A stretch of DNA of 23,874 bases from Flavobacteriaceae bacterium TMED81 (lineage in GTDB: Bacteria > Bacteroidota > Bacteroidia > Flavobacteriales > Flavobacteriaceae): assembly GCA_002171575.2 (NCBI GenBank), contig NHEI02000007.1, positions 1 to 23,874 on the forward strand. Direction: 5' to 3'. The translations under genes were made by a program, and so were the position numbers. Shown here in pieces: positions 15,122 through 22,080 of the stretch. How positions within the stretch are numbered: the stretch's first letter is position 1; the number at the start of each line of letters is the position of its first letter. Under the pieces are notes generated by a model, which was not told where the DNA came from, did no database searches, and saw only the letters and a program-made list of their open reading frames with translations.

Positions 15122-16605
15122 TCTGCTATTAACTCGTCTGCAATTTTACGGTCATTGGTCAGGCGAGGAACTTTGTTTTGTCCACCCAATTTACCGATTC
15201 TTTTCATATAACGAGAAAACCCGCCTTTCTTAACGATTCGAATCTCCAACGGGCGCAATACTTTTCCTTCTATGAGATCTTGATAATAGCTGTTCTGAAT
15301 ACACAACTGATGATCGAGATCTAAGCAAAACTGAGCCATGTCTTTTGGGAGTGTGGTAAACTCAATAAACCACTCGTGGTATGGTAATCCGTTTTCTGGG
15401 TTTACTAGCGGAGCAACCGTAAATTCACTGATTTCAACCCCTGTTCCTTCTGTCGCAAGCAAAAGGGCTTGCTCAACTTCTTTTCCGATAACATGCTCGC
15501 CGAAAGCGGAGATAAAGTGCTTAATTCGTCCCGAAACCACAACTCGATATGGAGATGTGGACGTAAACATCACCGTGTCTCCAATATTATACCCCCACAA
15601 TCCTGCACTTGTAGAGATGATAATCACAAAATTAACCCCTACTTCGACTTCGGACAATCCGAAACGAGGTGGTGAATCATCAAAAAACTGATCCGCAGGA
15701 ATAAACTCATAAAAAATTCCCGAGTCAAGCTGCAACAACATGCCGTTGCTGTCTGGCTGGTCTTGGAATGCAAAAAAGCCCTCTGAAGCAGGATAAAGCT
15801 CAACGCTTGGCACGCGACGTCCAACCAAGCTTTCTAACTTCGTTCGATATGGCTCAAAATTTACACCGCCGTATACAAATAAGTTGAAGTTCGGAAAAAG
15901 ATCTCCCGCTTTCTTCCCTGTTTTTGCTTCTAATTTTTCGTAGTACATACTTACCCACGGTGGTATGCCGCTTATCAAACGCATGTCCTCGTTGTGGGTT
16001 TCTTCGACAATCGCGTCGACTTTGGTCTCCCAGTCTTCAATGCAGTTTGTTTTCCAAGAGGGCAAGCGGTTTTTTTGTAGGTGTTTCGGCACATAATGTG
16101 CTACAATCCCTGAAAGGCGTCCAAGTGCTATCCCGTTTTTCTCCCCAAGAGTTGGACTACCTTGTAAAAAAATCATTTTACCATCAACAAATGAGGCGTC
16201 TCCTGTTGCTTCAATATGACAAAACAGGGCGTTTTTTGCCGCCTCTATATGCGTGGGCATTGACTCTTTGGTCAGGGGAATGTATTTGGTGCCTGATGTT
16301 GTGCCTGAGGTCTTTGCAAAATACAGTGGTTTGCCTGGCCATAATACATCTGCTTCACCTGCAACAACCCGATCTACATAGGTGCGTAAGCCCTCGTAAT
16401 CCGCTATTGGAACTCGTTTGATGAAGTCTTTATGGTTTTGAATTTGATCAAAACTGTGATCTTTCCCAAAAGCCGTGTGTTTTGCTTTTTGTATGAGCTG
16501 TTCAAATACTCTTTGTTGGGTTTCAATCGGGTTTGCTGCCCAATTGTTTATTCTTTTACGTGCTCGTCTTGCGAGCTGCTTGGCTACAATTTTTCGCAAT
16601 GACAT
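15112..16605 (-). CDS. Bacterial GH3 family adenylate-forming enzyme
   Basis: A 497-residue member of the GH3 (auxin-responsive promoter) family within the ANL adenylate-forming superfamily. In plants these enzymes adenylate carboxylic acids and join them to amino acids. The three nucleotide motifs are intact: TSGTTSGT (99-106), YPASEGFFA (271-279) and YNIGDTV (339-345). The C-terminal KLGGQNKVPRL is also typical. The start is set at the ATG at 16605, one base after the M23 stop; a TTG three codons upstream overlaps that gene and is less likely. Bacterial GH3 substrates are mostly unknown. Its place between a cell-wall peptidase, a DUF6909 protein and polysaccharide exporters hints at acyl-amide formation in the envelope, but this is only inference. 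Confidence 0.92.
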   Translation of the reverse strand: MSLRKIVAKQLARRARKRINNWAANPIETQQRVFEQLIQKAKHTAFGKDHSFDQIQNHKDFIKRVPIADYEGLRTYVDRVVAGEADVLWPGKPLYFAKTSGTTSGTKYIPLTKESMPTHIEAAKNALFCHIEATGDASFVDGKMIFLQGSPTLGEKNGIALGRLSGIVAHYVPKHLQKNRLPSWKTNCIEDWETKVDAIVEETHNEDMRLISGIPPWVSMYYEKLEAKTGKKAGDLFPNFNLFVYGGVNFEPYRTKLESLVGRRVPSVELYPASEGFFAFQDQPDSNGMLLQLDSGIFYEFIPADQFFDDSPPRFGLSEVEVGVNFVIIISTSAGLWGYNIGDTVMFTSTSPYRVVVSGRIKHFISAFGEHVIGKEVEQALLLATEGTGVEISEFTVAPLVNPENGLPYHEWFIEFTTLPKDMAQFCLDLDHQLCIQNSYYQDLIEGKVLRPLEIRIVKKGGFSRYMKRIGKLGGQNKVPRLTNDRKIADELIAECR

Positions 16606-16606
16606 C

Positions 16607-17476
16607 TTACTCAAATTCGATTAATTCCGTAGGGTTGATCGGATAACCGTCGCTCCATAATTCCAGATGTAAATGAGGGCCTGTTGACAAAACGCCTGTG
16701 CTTCCTGCAAAGCCTATGACTTCACCTGAAACCACGAGATCTCCTTGATTCACCGCTAATGATTCGTTATGTTTATATACAGATATCAGGTTTTGTTCGT
16801 GTTTTATAATAACAACATAGCCTGTCTCTGTTGTCCATTCAGCCAAAATCACAGTTCCATCCGAGACTGCTTTTACTGGTGTCTTTTCTGGTACTCCGAT
16901 ATCGACTGCAAAGTGGTTTTCTGAAGGATCATAGCCCTGGGTAATCACCCCTGTTAGCGGGGGAAACAAGGTAAAATTACTTTCCGTTCCTGCTGTTTCA
17001 AATAAGTTGAACCTGTCTTCTTGTGCAACCTCTGCACGTAGGATAGAGTCTTGTTGGTTTGTGCTAAAATCGAGCTCTTCTATCAAGTCAATCTCTGACT
17101 GAACGTTCCTTGAGGGGATGTCCTCTAAGTCCACATTCCCCGTTAAAGCATCCGTTATTGAGGAAATATAACGTTGATTTAAAAGCAGTTGTTGCTGCAA
17201 GGAGTCCATAAGATAGGTGTTGTTGATTGCTTGTCGCCGCATGGCGGTAGAGTCGTATCCAGGAATATATTCTTTCAGTGGGGTTAATGCGATAATCATA
17301 TAGGTTGCTCCAATTAAAATTATCGCAGAAATGCTCACAATCATAAAAACATTAAGTCGGCTGAGTTTGTACGACAGCATTTCTTCGAATGTGTTCTCGT
17401 TGAGAACAACAAAGCGATATTTTGCCAAAAACCTGGCGCGAAGCGATTTCTTGTTTTTGTGATTTGATTTGGCCAT
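16607..17476 (-). CDS. M23 (LytM-type) metallopeptidase, membrane-anchored
   Basis: A 289-residue protein with a basic cytoplasmic N-terminus, one membrane helix at about 43-64, a helical spacer with a coiled-coil-like part (about 85-160), and an M23 peptidase domain at about 170-280. The zinc and catalytic residues are all present: HFAVD (His188, Asp192), His236 in YKHNE, and HLH at 268-270. This distinguishes it from the inactive EnvC/NlpD-like activators, so it probably cuts peptidoglycan cross-links in the periplasm. The ATG at 17476 is chosen; the in-frame TTG at 17485 lies inside the -7 promoter box. It heads the operon with GH3, DUF6909, Wza-like and Wzz-like genes, and is transcribed divergently from tatA. 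Confidence 0.93.
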   Translation of the reverse strand: MAKSNHKNKKSLRARFLAKYRFVVLNENTFEEMLSYKLSRLNVFMIVSISAIILIGATYMIIALTPLKEYIPGYDSTAMRRQAINNTYLMDSLQQQLLLNQRYISSITDALTGNVDLEDIPSRNVQSEIDLIEELDFSTNQQDSILRAEVAQEDRFNLFETAGTESNFTLFPPLTGVITQGYDPSENHFAVDIGVPEKTPVKAVSDGTVILAEWTTETGYVVIIKHEQNLISVYKHNESLAVNQGDLVVSGEVIGFAGSTGVLSTGPHLHLELWSDGYPINPTELIEFE

Positions 17477-17481
17477 CGTTT

Positions 17482-17490
17482 GCAAATATA
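17482..17490 (-). promoter_or_regulatory. -7 element of the M23-GH3-export operon
   Basis: TATATTTGC on the minus strand is an exact TAnnTTTGC match ending five bases before the ATG at 17476. Transcription would therefore start at or inside the first codons, implying a leaderless or near-leaderless mRNA. No convincing -33 TTG is seen at 19-23 bases. Confidence 0.55.
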
Positions 17491-17533
17491 ACCAACTCTG
17501 TTTTGGAGTGTCTGAGAGTTCGAAAAACTTTAT

Positions 17534-17541
17534 TACATTTG
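17534..17541 (+). promoter_or_regulatory. -7 element of tatA
   Basis: TACATTTG matches TAnnTTTG and lies 16 bases before the tatA ATG, giving an expected leader of roughly ten bases. The -33 region is not convincing; the nearest TTTTG is at 17501-17505, which is too far. Confidence 0.5.
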
Positions 17542-17557
17542 TTTAAAATAATCTCTT

Positions 17558-17731
17558 ATGTCCGCAATGTTTGTTCTTTTAGCAATTGGTCCATGGCAAA
17601 TTGTTCTCCTTGTTGTTTTGGTTGTTCTTCTTTTTGGGGGGCGCAAAATTCCAGAGCTCATGCGCGGTCTAGGTACTGGTATCAAAGAATTTAAAGACGC
17701 TTCCAAAGAAGATGACACTGAAAAGAAATAA
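17558..17731 (+). CDS. tatA: Twin-arginine translocase subunit TatA
   Basis: A 57-residue protein, short even for the family. It begins MSAMFVLLAIGPWQIVLLVV and has one membrane helix (about residues 13-26), the FGGRKIPELMRGLG hinge and start of the amphipathic helix (about 26-39), then GTGIKEFKDASKED and a charged tail. This is the canonical TatA/E layout; TatB would carry a longer helix and tail. TatA oligomers form the membrane passage for folded proteins recruited by TatC, which is not in this window. The gene ends four bases before the convergent DUF4837 gene and is divergent from the M23 operon. Confidence 0.93.
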   Translation: MSAMFVLLAIGPWQIVLLVVLVVLLFGGRKIPELMRGLGTGIKEFKDASKEDDTEKK

Positions 17732-17735
17732 TCCG

Positions 17736-18710
17736 TTAGCGACTTTCTTGTAAAGATCGAAGTACCGTTTCAATTTCAAATATATAATCTCTTTTTGCTG
17801 AAGAAGGTGCAAAAACAAATCCTTCCAACACAATATTTCTGTTGTTGGGCTTATCATTGATAATATACTGTAAAAACGGACCCGCCATAAAGTCACCCTG
17901 CACCTCCCATGTTCCCCGTATTTCTACTGCGGGTTTCTTTCCAAATGTTGTGCTGTAGATATAAGGTTCGTATGCTTTTTCTGTGATGAGGTAACTGTTT
18001 GGTAGGCGTCCTGGAATAAATGCCTTTCCGATGGAATCGTGCTGAACAATGATTTTTTCTAGGTTTTGTTCAACGACAATATCCTCGTCGTAGGGGGTTG
18101 TTGTTACCAATAAGTTGATGTGTCCTTTTTGAATTTCCCGTTGAAACCATGACGTGGTCTCATTTTCCTTAAACGTTTTATACGCAGACGGCATCGTCAA
18201 TATAAGCCCAAGCTTTTCATCGAGACCATGCTTGGTGTAGGTTGATTTTCGAATTCTCCGCAAACGTTCGGCGCGTTCCTGTGTGCGAAGGGTTTTGATT
18301 ACTTCATCCGATTGAGAAACAATGATTTCTGTAAGTGCTGTGGGGGTTGGAGCGGTAAAAACCGCCACAGTCTGCGGTTGCGCATAGGTGTTTTTGTTAA
18401 TGCGAACATTGGTTTGTTCGCGAATCCCAACCCATAGCACGCTGCGGCTTGACTGTGCAAAGCCCGAGAACACCTCAGGTGGTATTTGCTTGAGATCAAA
18501 TAACGGTTCTTGTTGGGGCAAGCCCTCTGCAGGATAGGCATACATGTCTCTAACCGCTTGCCCAATTGTTCCTGCCCACAATTGATCGGTCATCACCACT
18601 GTAATCGTGTTGATGTTACCGTTGGAAGATAAAACAAGCGGTGCGCTCTTTTTGTTTTGACACGAGATGGTGGTCAGTAGAAGAATAAGGGTTATAAAGT
18701 GGCATTTCAT
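17736..18710 (-). CDS. DUF4837 family lipoprotein
   Basis: A 324-residue exported protein. The leader MKCHFITLILLLTTISC ends in a lipobox-like TISC (Cys17), slightly off-consensus at the -3 position, followed by QNKKS; it is probably a lipoprotein without an inner-membrane-retention Asp at +2. The mature part matches my memory of the DUF4837 family restricted to Bacteroidota, with SSNGNINTITVVMTDQLW near the start, a NTYAQPQTVAVFTAP segment and the closing RGTWEVQGDFMAGPF. The family has no assigned function. Its ATG is 19 bases after the pgk stop, so the two are probably co-transcribed. The end is nearly adjacent to the tatA end on the other strand. Confidence 0.8.
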   Translation of the reverse strand: MKCHFITLILLLTTISCQNKKSAPLVLSSNGNINTITVVMTDQLWAGTIGQAVRDMYAYPAEGLPQQEPLFDLKQIPPEVFSGFAQSSRSVLWVGIREQTNVRINKNTYAQPQTVAVFTAPTPTALTEIIVSQSDEVIKTLRTQERAERLRRIRKSTYTKHGLDEKLGLILTMPSAYKTFKENETTSWFQREIQKGHINLLVTTTPYDEDIVVEQNLEKIIVQHDSIGKAFIPGRLPNSYLITEKAYEPYIYSTTFGKKPAVEIRGTWEVQGDFMAGPFLQYIINDKPNNRNIVLEGFVFAPSSAKRDYIFEIETVLRSLQESR

Positions 18711-18729
18711 GGTTTCTATTAATCAAAAG

Positions 18730-19917
18730 CTACGCCAAGATTGCTGCTATGCCTGGGAGGGTTTTCCCTTCCAAACTTTCAAGCATCGCCCCTCCGCCCG
18801 TGGATACATAACTGACTTCGTTTTCCATATTAAACTGCTTCACTGCAGCTACCGAATCTCCCCCACCGACAAGCGAGAATGCACCATTTTTCGTGCTTGC
18901 TGATATGGCTTCTCCCAGAGCAATCGTTCCTTGTGAAAAGTGCGAGAATTCAAAAACACCTAATGGACCATTCCACAGTATGGTTTTACTCTGCAACACG
19001 ACCTCACGAAAAGCTGCCACGCTTTCTGGACCAGCATCCATCCCTTCCCATCCGTCTGGAATTTGGTCGATTGGAAAGATTTGTTGATTCGCCTCATTTG
19101 AAAACTGGTCTCCTGCGACCACATCTGTTGGTAAATGAATTTGAACTCCTTTCTCTTTTGCGCTTGCCAAAATTGAAAGGGCTAGTTCTTGTTTATCATC
19201 TTCGCAAATGGAATTTCCAATTTGTCCGCCCATTGCTTTGGCAAAAGTAAATGACATCCCTCCTCCTATAATCAGATGGTCTACCTTGTCCAGTATGTTT
19301 TCGATAATCGTGATCTTGGAAGATACTTTTGCGCCCCCAAGCACTGCCAACACGGGCTTTTCGCCTGTTGTCATCACGCGATCTATCGCATCAATTTCTT
19401 GTGCCAATAGGTAACCGAAATGCTTTGCTTTTGGAAAAAATTGAGCAACTATGGTTGTTGAGGCGTGTGCACGGTGCGCCGTTCCAAATGCGTCGTTAAT
19501 GTAACAATCCGCTAATGTTGAGAGTGCATTTGCAAACTGCTCGTCGCCTTTGGTTTCTTCGTCATAAAACCTCAGGTTTTCCAACAACATAACCTGGCCT
19601 GGTTGTAATGCTTGCGCCTGCGCTTCGGCTTTGGGACCAATCGTGTGTTTTGAAAACTGTACCTCAACACCCAATACCTTTTGTATTTCAGAAACAATAT
19701 GGCGAAGAGACAAGTCGTCATCTTCCCCTTTTGGTCGTCCCAAATGAGTCATCAATACACAGCTTCCGCCGTCTGCCAAGACCTTATCAATTGTTGGCTT
19801 GGCCGCTTTTATCCTCGTGTGATCTGTCACTCGGTTATTCTCGTCAAGGGGGACATTGAAATCAACTCGAACGAGTACCTTTTTGTTTGAAAAATTGACG
19901 GTGTCTAAGGTTCGCAT
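18730..19917 (-). CDS. pgk: Phosphoglycerate kinase
   Basis: A 395-residue glycolytic enzyme that moves phosphate from 1,3-bisphosphoglycerate to ADP in the cytoplasm; the length is normal. Visible motifs include VRVDFNVPL (about 16-24), THLGRPKG (3-phosphoglycerate site), LLENLRFY, NDAFGTAHRAHAST, LGGAKVSSK, GGGMSFTFAKAMG, NGPLGVFE and, at the nucleotide end, STGGGAMLE with GKTLPGI. The start MRTLDTVNFSNK is typical for Bacteroidota. It has its own promoter-like element upstream and is followed by the DUF4837 lipoprotein gene. Confidence 0.98.
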   Translation of the reverse strand: MRTLDTVNFSNKKVLVRVDFNVPLDENNRVTDHTRIKAAKPTIDKVLADGGSCVLMTHLGRPKGEDDDLSLRHIVSEIQKVLGVEVQFSKHTIGPKAEAQAQALQPGQVMLLENLRFYDEETKGDEQFANALSTLADCYINDAFGTAHRAHASTTIVAQFFPKAKHFGYLLAQEIDAIDRVMTTGEKPVLAVLGGAKVSSKITIIENILDKVDHLIIGGGMSFTFAKAMGGQIGNSICEDDKQELALSILASAKEKGVQIHLPTDVVAGDQFSNEANQQIFPIDQIPDGWEGMDAGPESVAAFREVVLQSKTILWNGPLGVFEFSHFSQGTIALGEAISASTKNGAFSLVGGGDSVAAVKQFNMENEVSYVSTGGGAMLESLEGKTLPGIAAILA

Positions 19918-19933
19918 TTTATGAAATTTGCGT

Positions 19934-19942
19934 GCAAATGTA
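19934..19942 (-). promoter_or_regulatory. -7 element of pgk
   Basis: TACATTTGC on the minus strand matches TAnnTTTGC, 16 bases before the pgk ATG. No TTG -33 element is seen on this strand within 30 bases. Confidence 0.5.
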
Positions 19943-20000
19943 CGTTTTTCTTCTCCGTTTTCATTTGTGTTGTTTGCTATTTATTTCGTTGTTGGATGTG

Positions 20001-20008
20001 TATATTTG
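20001..20008 (+). promoter_or_regulatory. -7 element of the delta-prime gene
   Basis: TATATTTG, an exact TAnnTTTG match, ends three bases before the ATG at 20012. A TTTG at 19973-19976 is a weak -33 candidate, 24 bases upstream. This supports 20012 as the start and suggests a leaderless mRNA. Confidence 0.55.
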
Positions 20009-20011
20009 TTT

Positions 20012-21148
20012 ATGCGATTTGATCAAATCTACGGCCATGACTCTCAAATTAAGGTCCTTCGTGAAAGTATTTCATTGGGGCGGGTTCCTCATGCGCAACT
20101 ATTTACTGGCCCTGAAGGTGTTGGTATGCTCGCGGTTGCCATCGCATTTATGCGAGCTGTGTTTTGTCAAGAATCAAATGCCGGCAAGTCATCTTGTGAT
20201 TTGAAGTTTGATCGGATGACACATCCTGATCTTCACTTTGTCTTTCCAGTGGCGTCTAACGCAAAAGTGAAAACAAAGCCGACATCAGACCAGTTCTTGG
20301 AAGATTGGCGTTTGTTTGTCGAAAACAACCGTTTCGGAACACTGTTTGATTGGTACCAACAACTGGAGATGGAAAACAAACAAGGTCAAATCGGTGTTTT
20401 GGAATCTGAGGAAATCACAAAGAAACTTTACTTGACGGCTTACGAAGGTGGTTGGAAAGGGGTTATCGTATGGCAGGCCGACAAGCTCAACCTCGCTGCA
20501 GCCAACAAACTGCTCAAACTTGTGGAAGAGCCCCCTGAAAAAACACTTCTTATATTCATTTCGAATCATGAAGATCAGGTTCTTGAAACACTACGCTCGC
20601 GTTGTCAGGGTGTTCACTTTTCATTGTTGCCTGAAAATGCCATTTCGAGAGCGTTAATTTCCTATGGGGCAACTCGTGATTTGGCTGACAGTTTAAGTAT
20701 ACAAGCCAATGGCCAGTTGAGTCGTGCTTTGCGTTTGATGAAGGTCGAAGAGGTCCCTTTTGAAGATTGGTTTGTGAGTTGGGTACGCACTGCATTTAAA
20801 GCAAAGCGAAACAAAGGGTCTGTTGTTGAACTACTAAATTGGAGTCAACAAATTGCGGGCGTTGGTCGGGAAACGCAAAAACAGTTTTTGTTGTTTAGCA
20901 TCGAGCTCTTTCGTCAAGCCCTGCTGGTTCAGTATGATCTCACTGAGCTTACAAGCTATAAGCCAAGAGGAGATTTTGATATTTCTCGATTTTCGAATTA
21001 TGTCCACAATGGAAATATTCATCTGATTATCAGTGAGTTAGAGTCTGCTTACCTTCATGTTGAACGCAATGGGAGTGCCAAAATGATTTTCTCTGATCTG
21101 TCGTTAAAGCTCACAAGGCACATTCACAACCCTCTTGTTCTGTCTTAA
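20012..21148 (+). CDS. holB: DNA polymerase III subunit delta-prime
   Basis: A 378-residue clamp-loader subunit. The start MRFDQIYGHDSQIKVLRES is chosen because this is where family similarity begins and because a -7 box sits just upstream; the open frame reaches back to 19928 but adds an unlikely 28-residue hydrophobic lead. The P-loop position reads GPEGVGML, lacking the Lys and Thr of a working Walker A. This agrees with delta-prime being the ATPase-inactive subunit. ANKLLKLVEEPPEKT and TLRSRCQ (the SRC motif) mark the conserved AAA+ core at about 165-205. The C-terminal half is the helical collar domain. It is divergent from pgk and convergent with the methyltransferase gene. Confidence 0.9.
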   Translation: MRFDQIYGHDSQIKVLRESISLGRVPHAQLFTGPEGVGMLAVAIAFMRAVFCQESNAGKSSCDLKFDRMTHPDLHFVFPVASNAKVKTKPTSDQFLEDWRLFVENNRFGTLFDWYQQLEMENKQGQIGVLESEEITKKLYLTAYEGGWKGVIVWQADKLNLAAANKLLKLVEEPPEKTLLIFISNHEDQVLETLRSRCQGVHFSLLPENAISRALISYGATRDLADSLSIQANGQLSRALRLMKVEEVPFEDWFVSWVRTAFKAKRNKGSVVELLNWSQQIAGVGRETQKQFLLFSIELFRQALLVQYDLTELTSYKPRGDFDISRFSNYVHNGNIHLIISELESAYLHVERNGSAKMIFSDLSLKLTRHIHNPLVLS

Positions 21149-21221
21149 GTTTGGATTGTTTTTTTGGTCTTTTCTGCTGGGTTTTTTTTGTTTTTTTGAC
21201 TATGGAGTTCGTCAATGTCCT

Positions 21222-21242
21222 AAAGTGCGCTTAAACGCCTTT
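21222..21242 (+). terminator. Possible terminator after the delta-prime gene
   Basis: An AAAG-T-GCG arm pairs with CGC-CTTT around a six-base loop, with one bulged T, and is followed by ATTTTCGTTTTTG. The stem is short and imperfect and touches the methyltransferase stop codon. The 92-base convergent gap also holds two long T runs (21157-21200) with no other structure that I can see. Confidence 0.3.
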
Positions 21243-22050
21243 ATTTTCGTTTTTGTAAAACATAAATCAGCGAAGAATAGTTTTTTGACTGTTTTGCAGC
21301 GTGGTTTGATCGCCATCCAGACCAAAACGCCTTAAGCCATGGAAATTTCGATTGACGGTTTTGTTCTGAAAGCAATGACACATAATAGGCATCTAAGCGC
21401 AACGGATAGGTTTTTTCCGTTTCGAACCCGCAATCTTTTGCCATGCTTATAAAGCCCTTTGGTGAGAAATGCCACAAATGTCTTGGAACATCATAGGCAG
21501 CCCACATTGAGCCGTATTTGTTTGCGTCCCAAGATTTATAATTCGGCAGAGCAACAAATAGTTTGCCAATGTCGGCTAAAGAGTTGAGCGCCTGCTCAAA
21601 AAACGCCCTGGGGTCATGAAGGTGTTCCACAACATGCCATGCTGTGATCACATGATAGGATTTTGGGCTAGCCCATGTGGGTTGGTAGTTTGCTTTGTAT
21701 CCATGGGCTTTGGTGTTGGGCTCAAATCCCTCCGATTGCCACCCCTTGGTGTTCGCAAATTCAACAAAAGACCCTGTCCCTGCACCAAAATCTAACAGTT
21801 TTCCTTTAGATTGGTAGTGTTTGTTGATAATCTTGATTTTGTAGTTGTGATTCCATTGTCTGAATCGCGAATAAACAGCGAAGAAGATGGATGTTCCTTG
21901 TGTTTTATGAGAAATATAGTTTGGGTGGTCATAGTATTTCTCAAGCTGTTTCGGTTGGGGTGTTGTTTGTAAAATATCGTAGTGGTTATGGGGTTCTAAA
22001 ACAAAGGAATCTCCTGTAACTAAATGGTCAATACAAACTGTTTTGTTCAT
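21241..22050 (-). CDS. Class I SAM-dependent methyltransferase
   Basis: A 269-residue protein of the Methyltransf_23 type. Motif I, LLDFGAGTGSFVEFA, at about residues 85-99 binds S-adenosylmethionine; an acidic position after strand 2 is present in GFEPN; WHVVEHLHDP is the typical motif after strand 4. The N-terminus (SFVLEPHNHYDILQTTPQP and LEKYYDHPNYISH) resembles Bacteroidota methyltransferases annotated beside mnmG, which lack a proven substrate. A YDVPRHLWHFSP segment is also shared by glycan and lipid methyltransferases of this group. It follows mnmG with a 29-base gap that holds the parS-like palindrome. The target could be a lipid, glycan or small molecule; the sequence does not decide. 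Confidence 0.85.
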   Translation of the reverse strand: MNKTVCIDHLVTGDSFVLEPHNHYDILQTTPQPKQLEKYYDHPNYISHKTQGTSIFFAVYSRFRQWNHNYKIKIINKHYQSKGKLLDFGAGTGSFVEFANTKGWQSEGFEPNTKAHGYKANYQPTWASPKSYHVITAWHVVEHLHDPRAFFEQALNSLADIGKLFVALPNYKSWDANKYGSMWAAYDVPRHLWHFSPKGFISMAKDCGFETEKTYPLRLDAYYVSLLSEQNRQSKFPWLKAFWSGWRSNHAAKQSKNYSSLIYVLQKRK

Positions 22051-22064
22051 TGTAGAAATGGCAT

Positions 22065-22080
22065 TGTTCCACGTGGAACC
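22065..22080. promoter_or_regulatory. parS-like palindrome
   Basis: TGTTCCACGTGGAACC contains a perfect 14-base palindrome (GTTCCACGTGGAAC, 22066-22079). It differs from the full palindrome ending in A by one base, and from the B. subtilis-type parS consensus TGTTNCACGTGAAACA by two. It sits in the short gap between mnmG and the methyltransferase gene; mnmG lies near the origin and parAB in many bacteria. ParB binding is inferred. Confidence 0.6.

Noticed and set aside
15924..16421. Long plus-strand open frame of 165 codons opposite GH3
   Set aside because: It lies wholly within the well-supported GH3 coding sequence, its product is rich in Cys, Arg and Leu with no family resemblance, and no -7 box precedes it.
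16606..16614. TTG start for GH3 (also TTG starts at 17485 and 3219 for their genes)
   Set aside because: In each case a nearby ATG gives normal operon spacing or follows a promoter box, and the TTG overlaps a neighbouring gene or the -7 element.
18879..19250. Plus-strand open frame of 123 codons opposite pgk
   Set aside because: pgk on the minus strand is unmistakable across this stretch; the antisense product shows no recognisable motif.
19928..20011. Upstream extension of the delta-prime open frame
   Set aside because: The extra 28 residues are hydrophobic and do not fit a cytosolic clamp-loader; a -7 box lies inside them and family similarity starts at MRFDQIYGH.
21157..21200. Long T runs in the convergent gap as a possible terminator or small RNA
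   Set aside because: No GC-rich hairpin precedes the runs; they look like simple AT-rich spacer, and only the later imperfect hairpin is reported, with low confidence.
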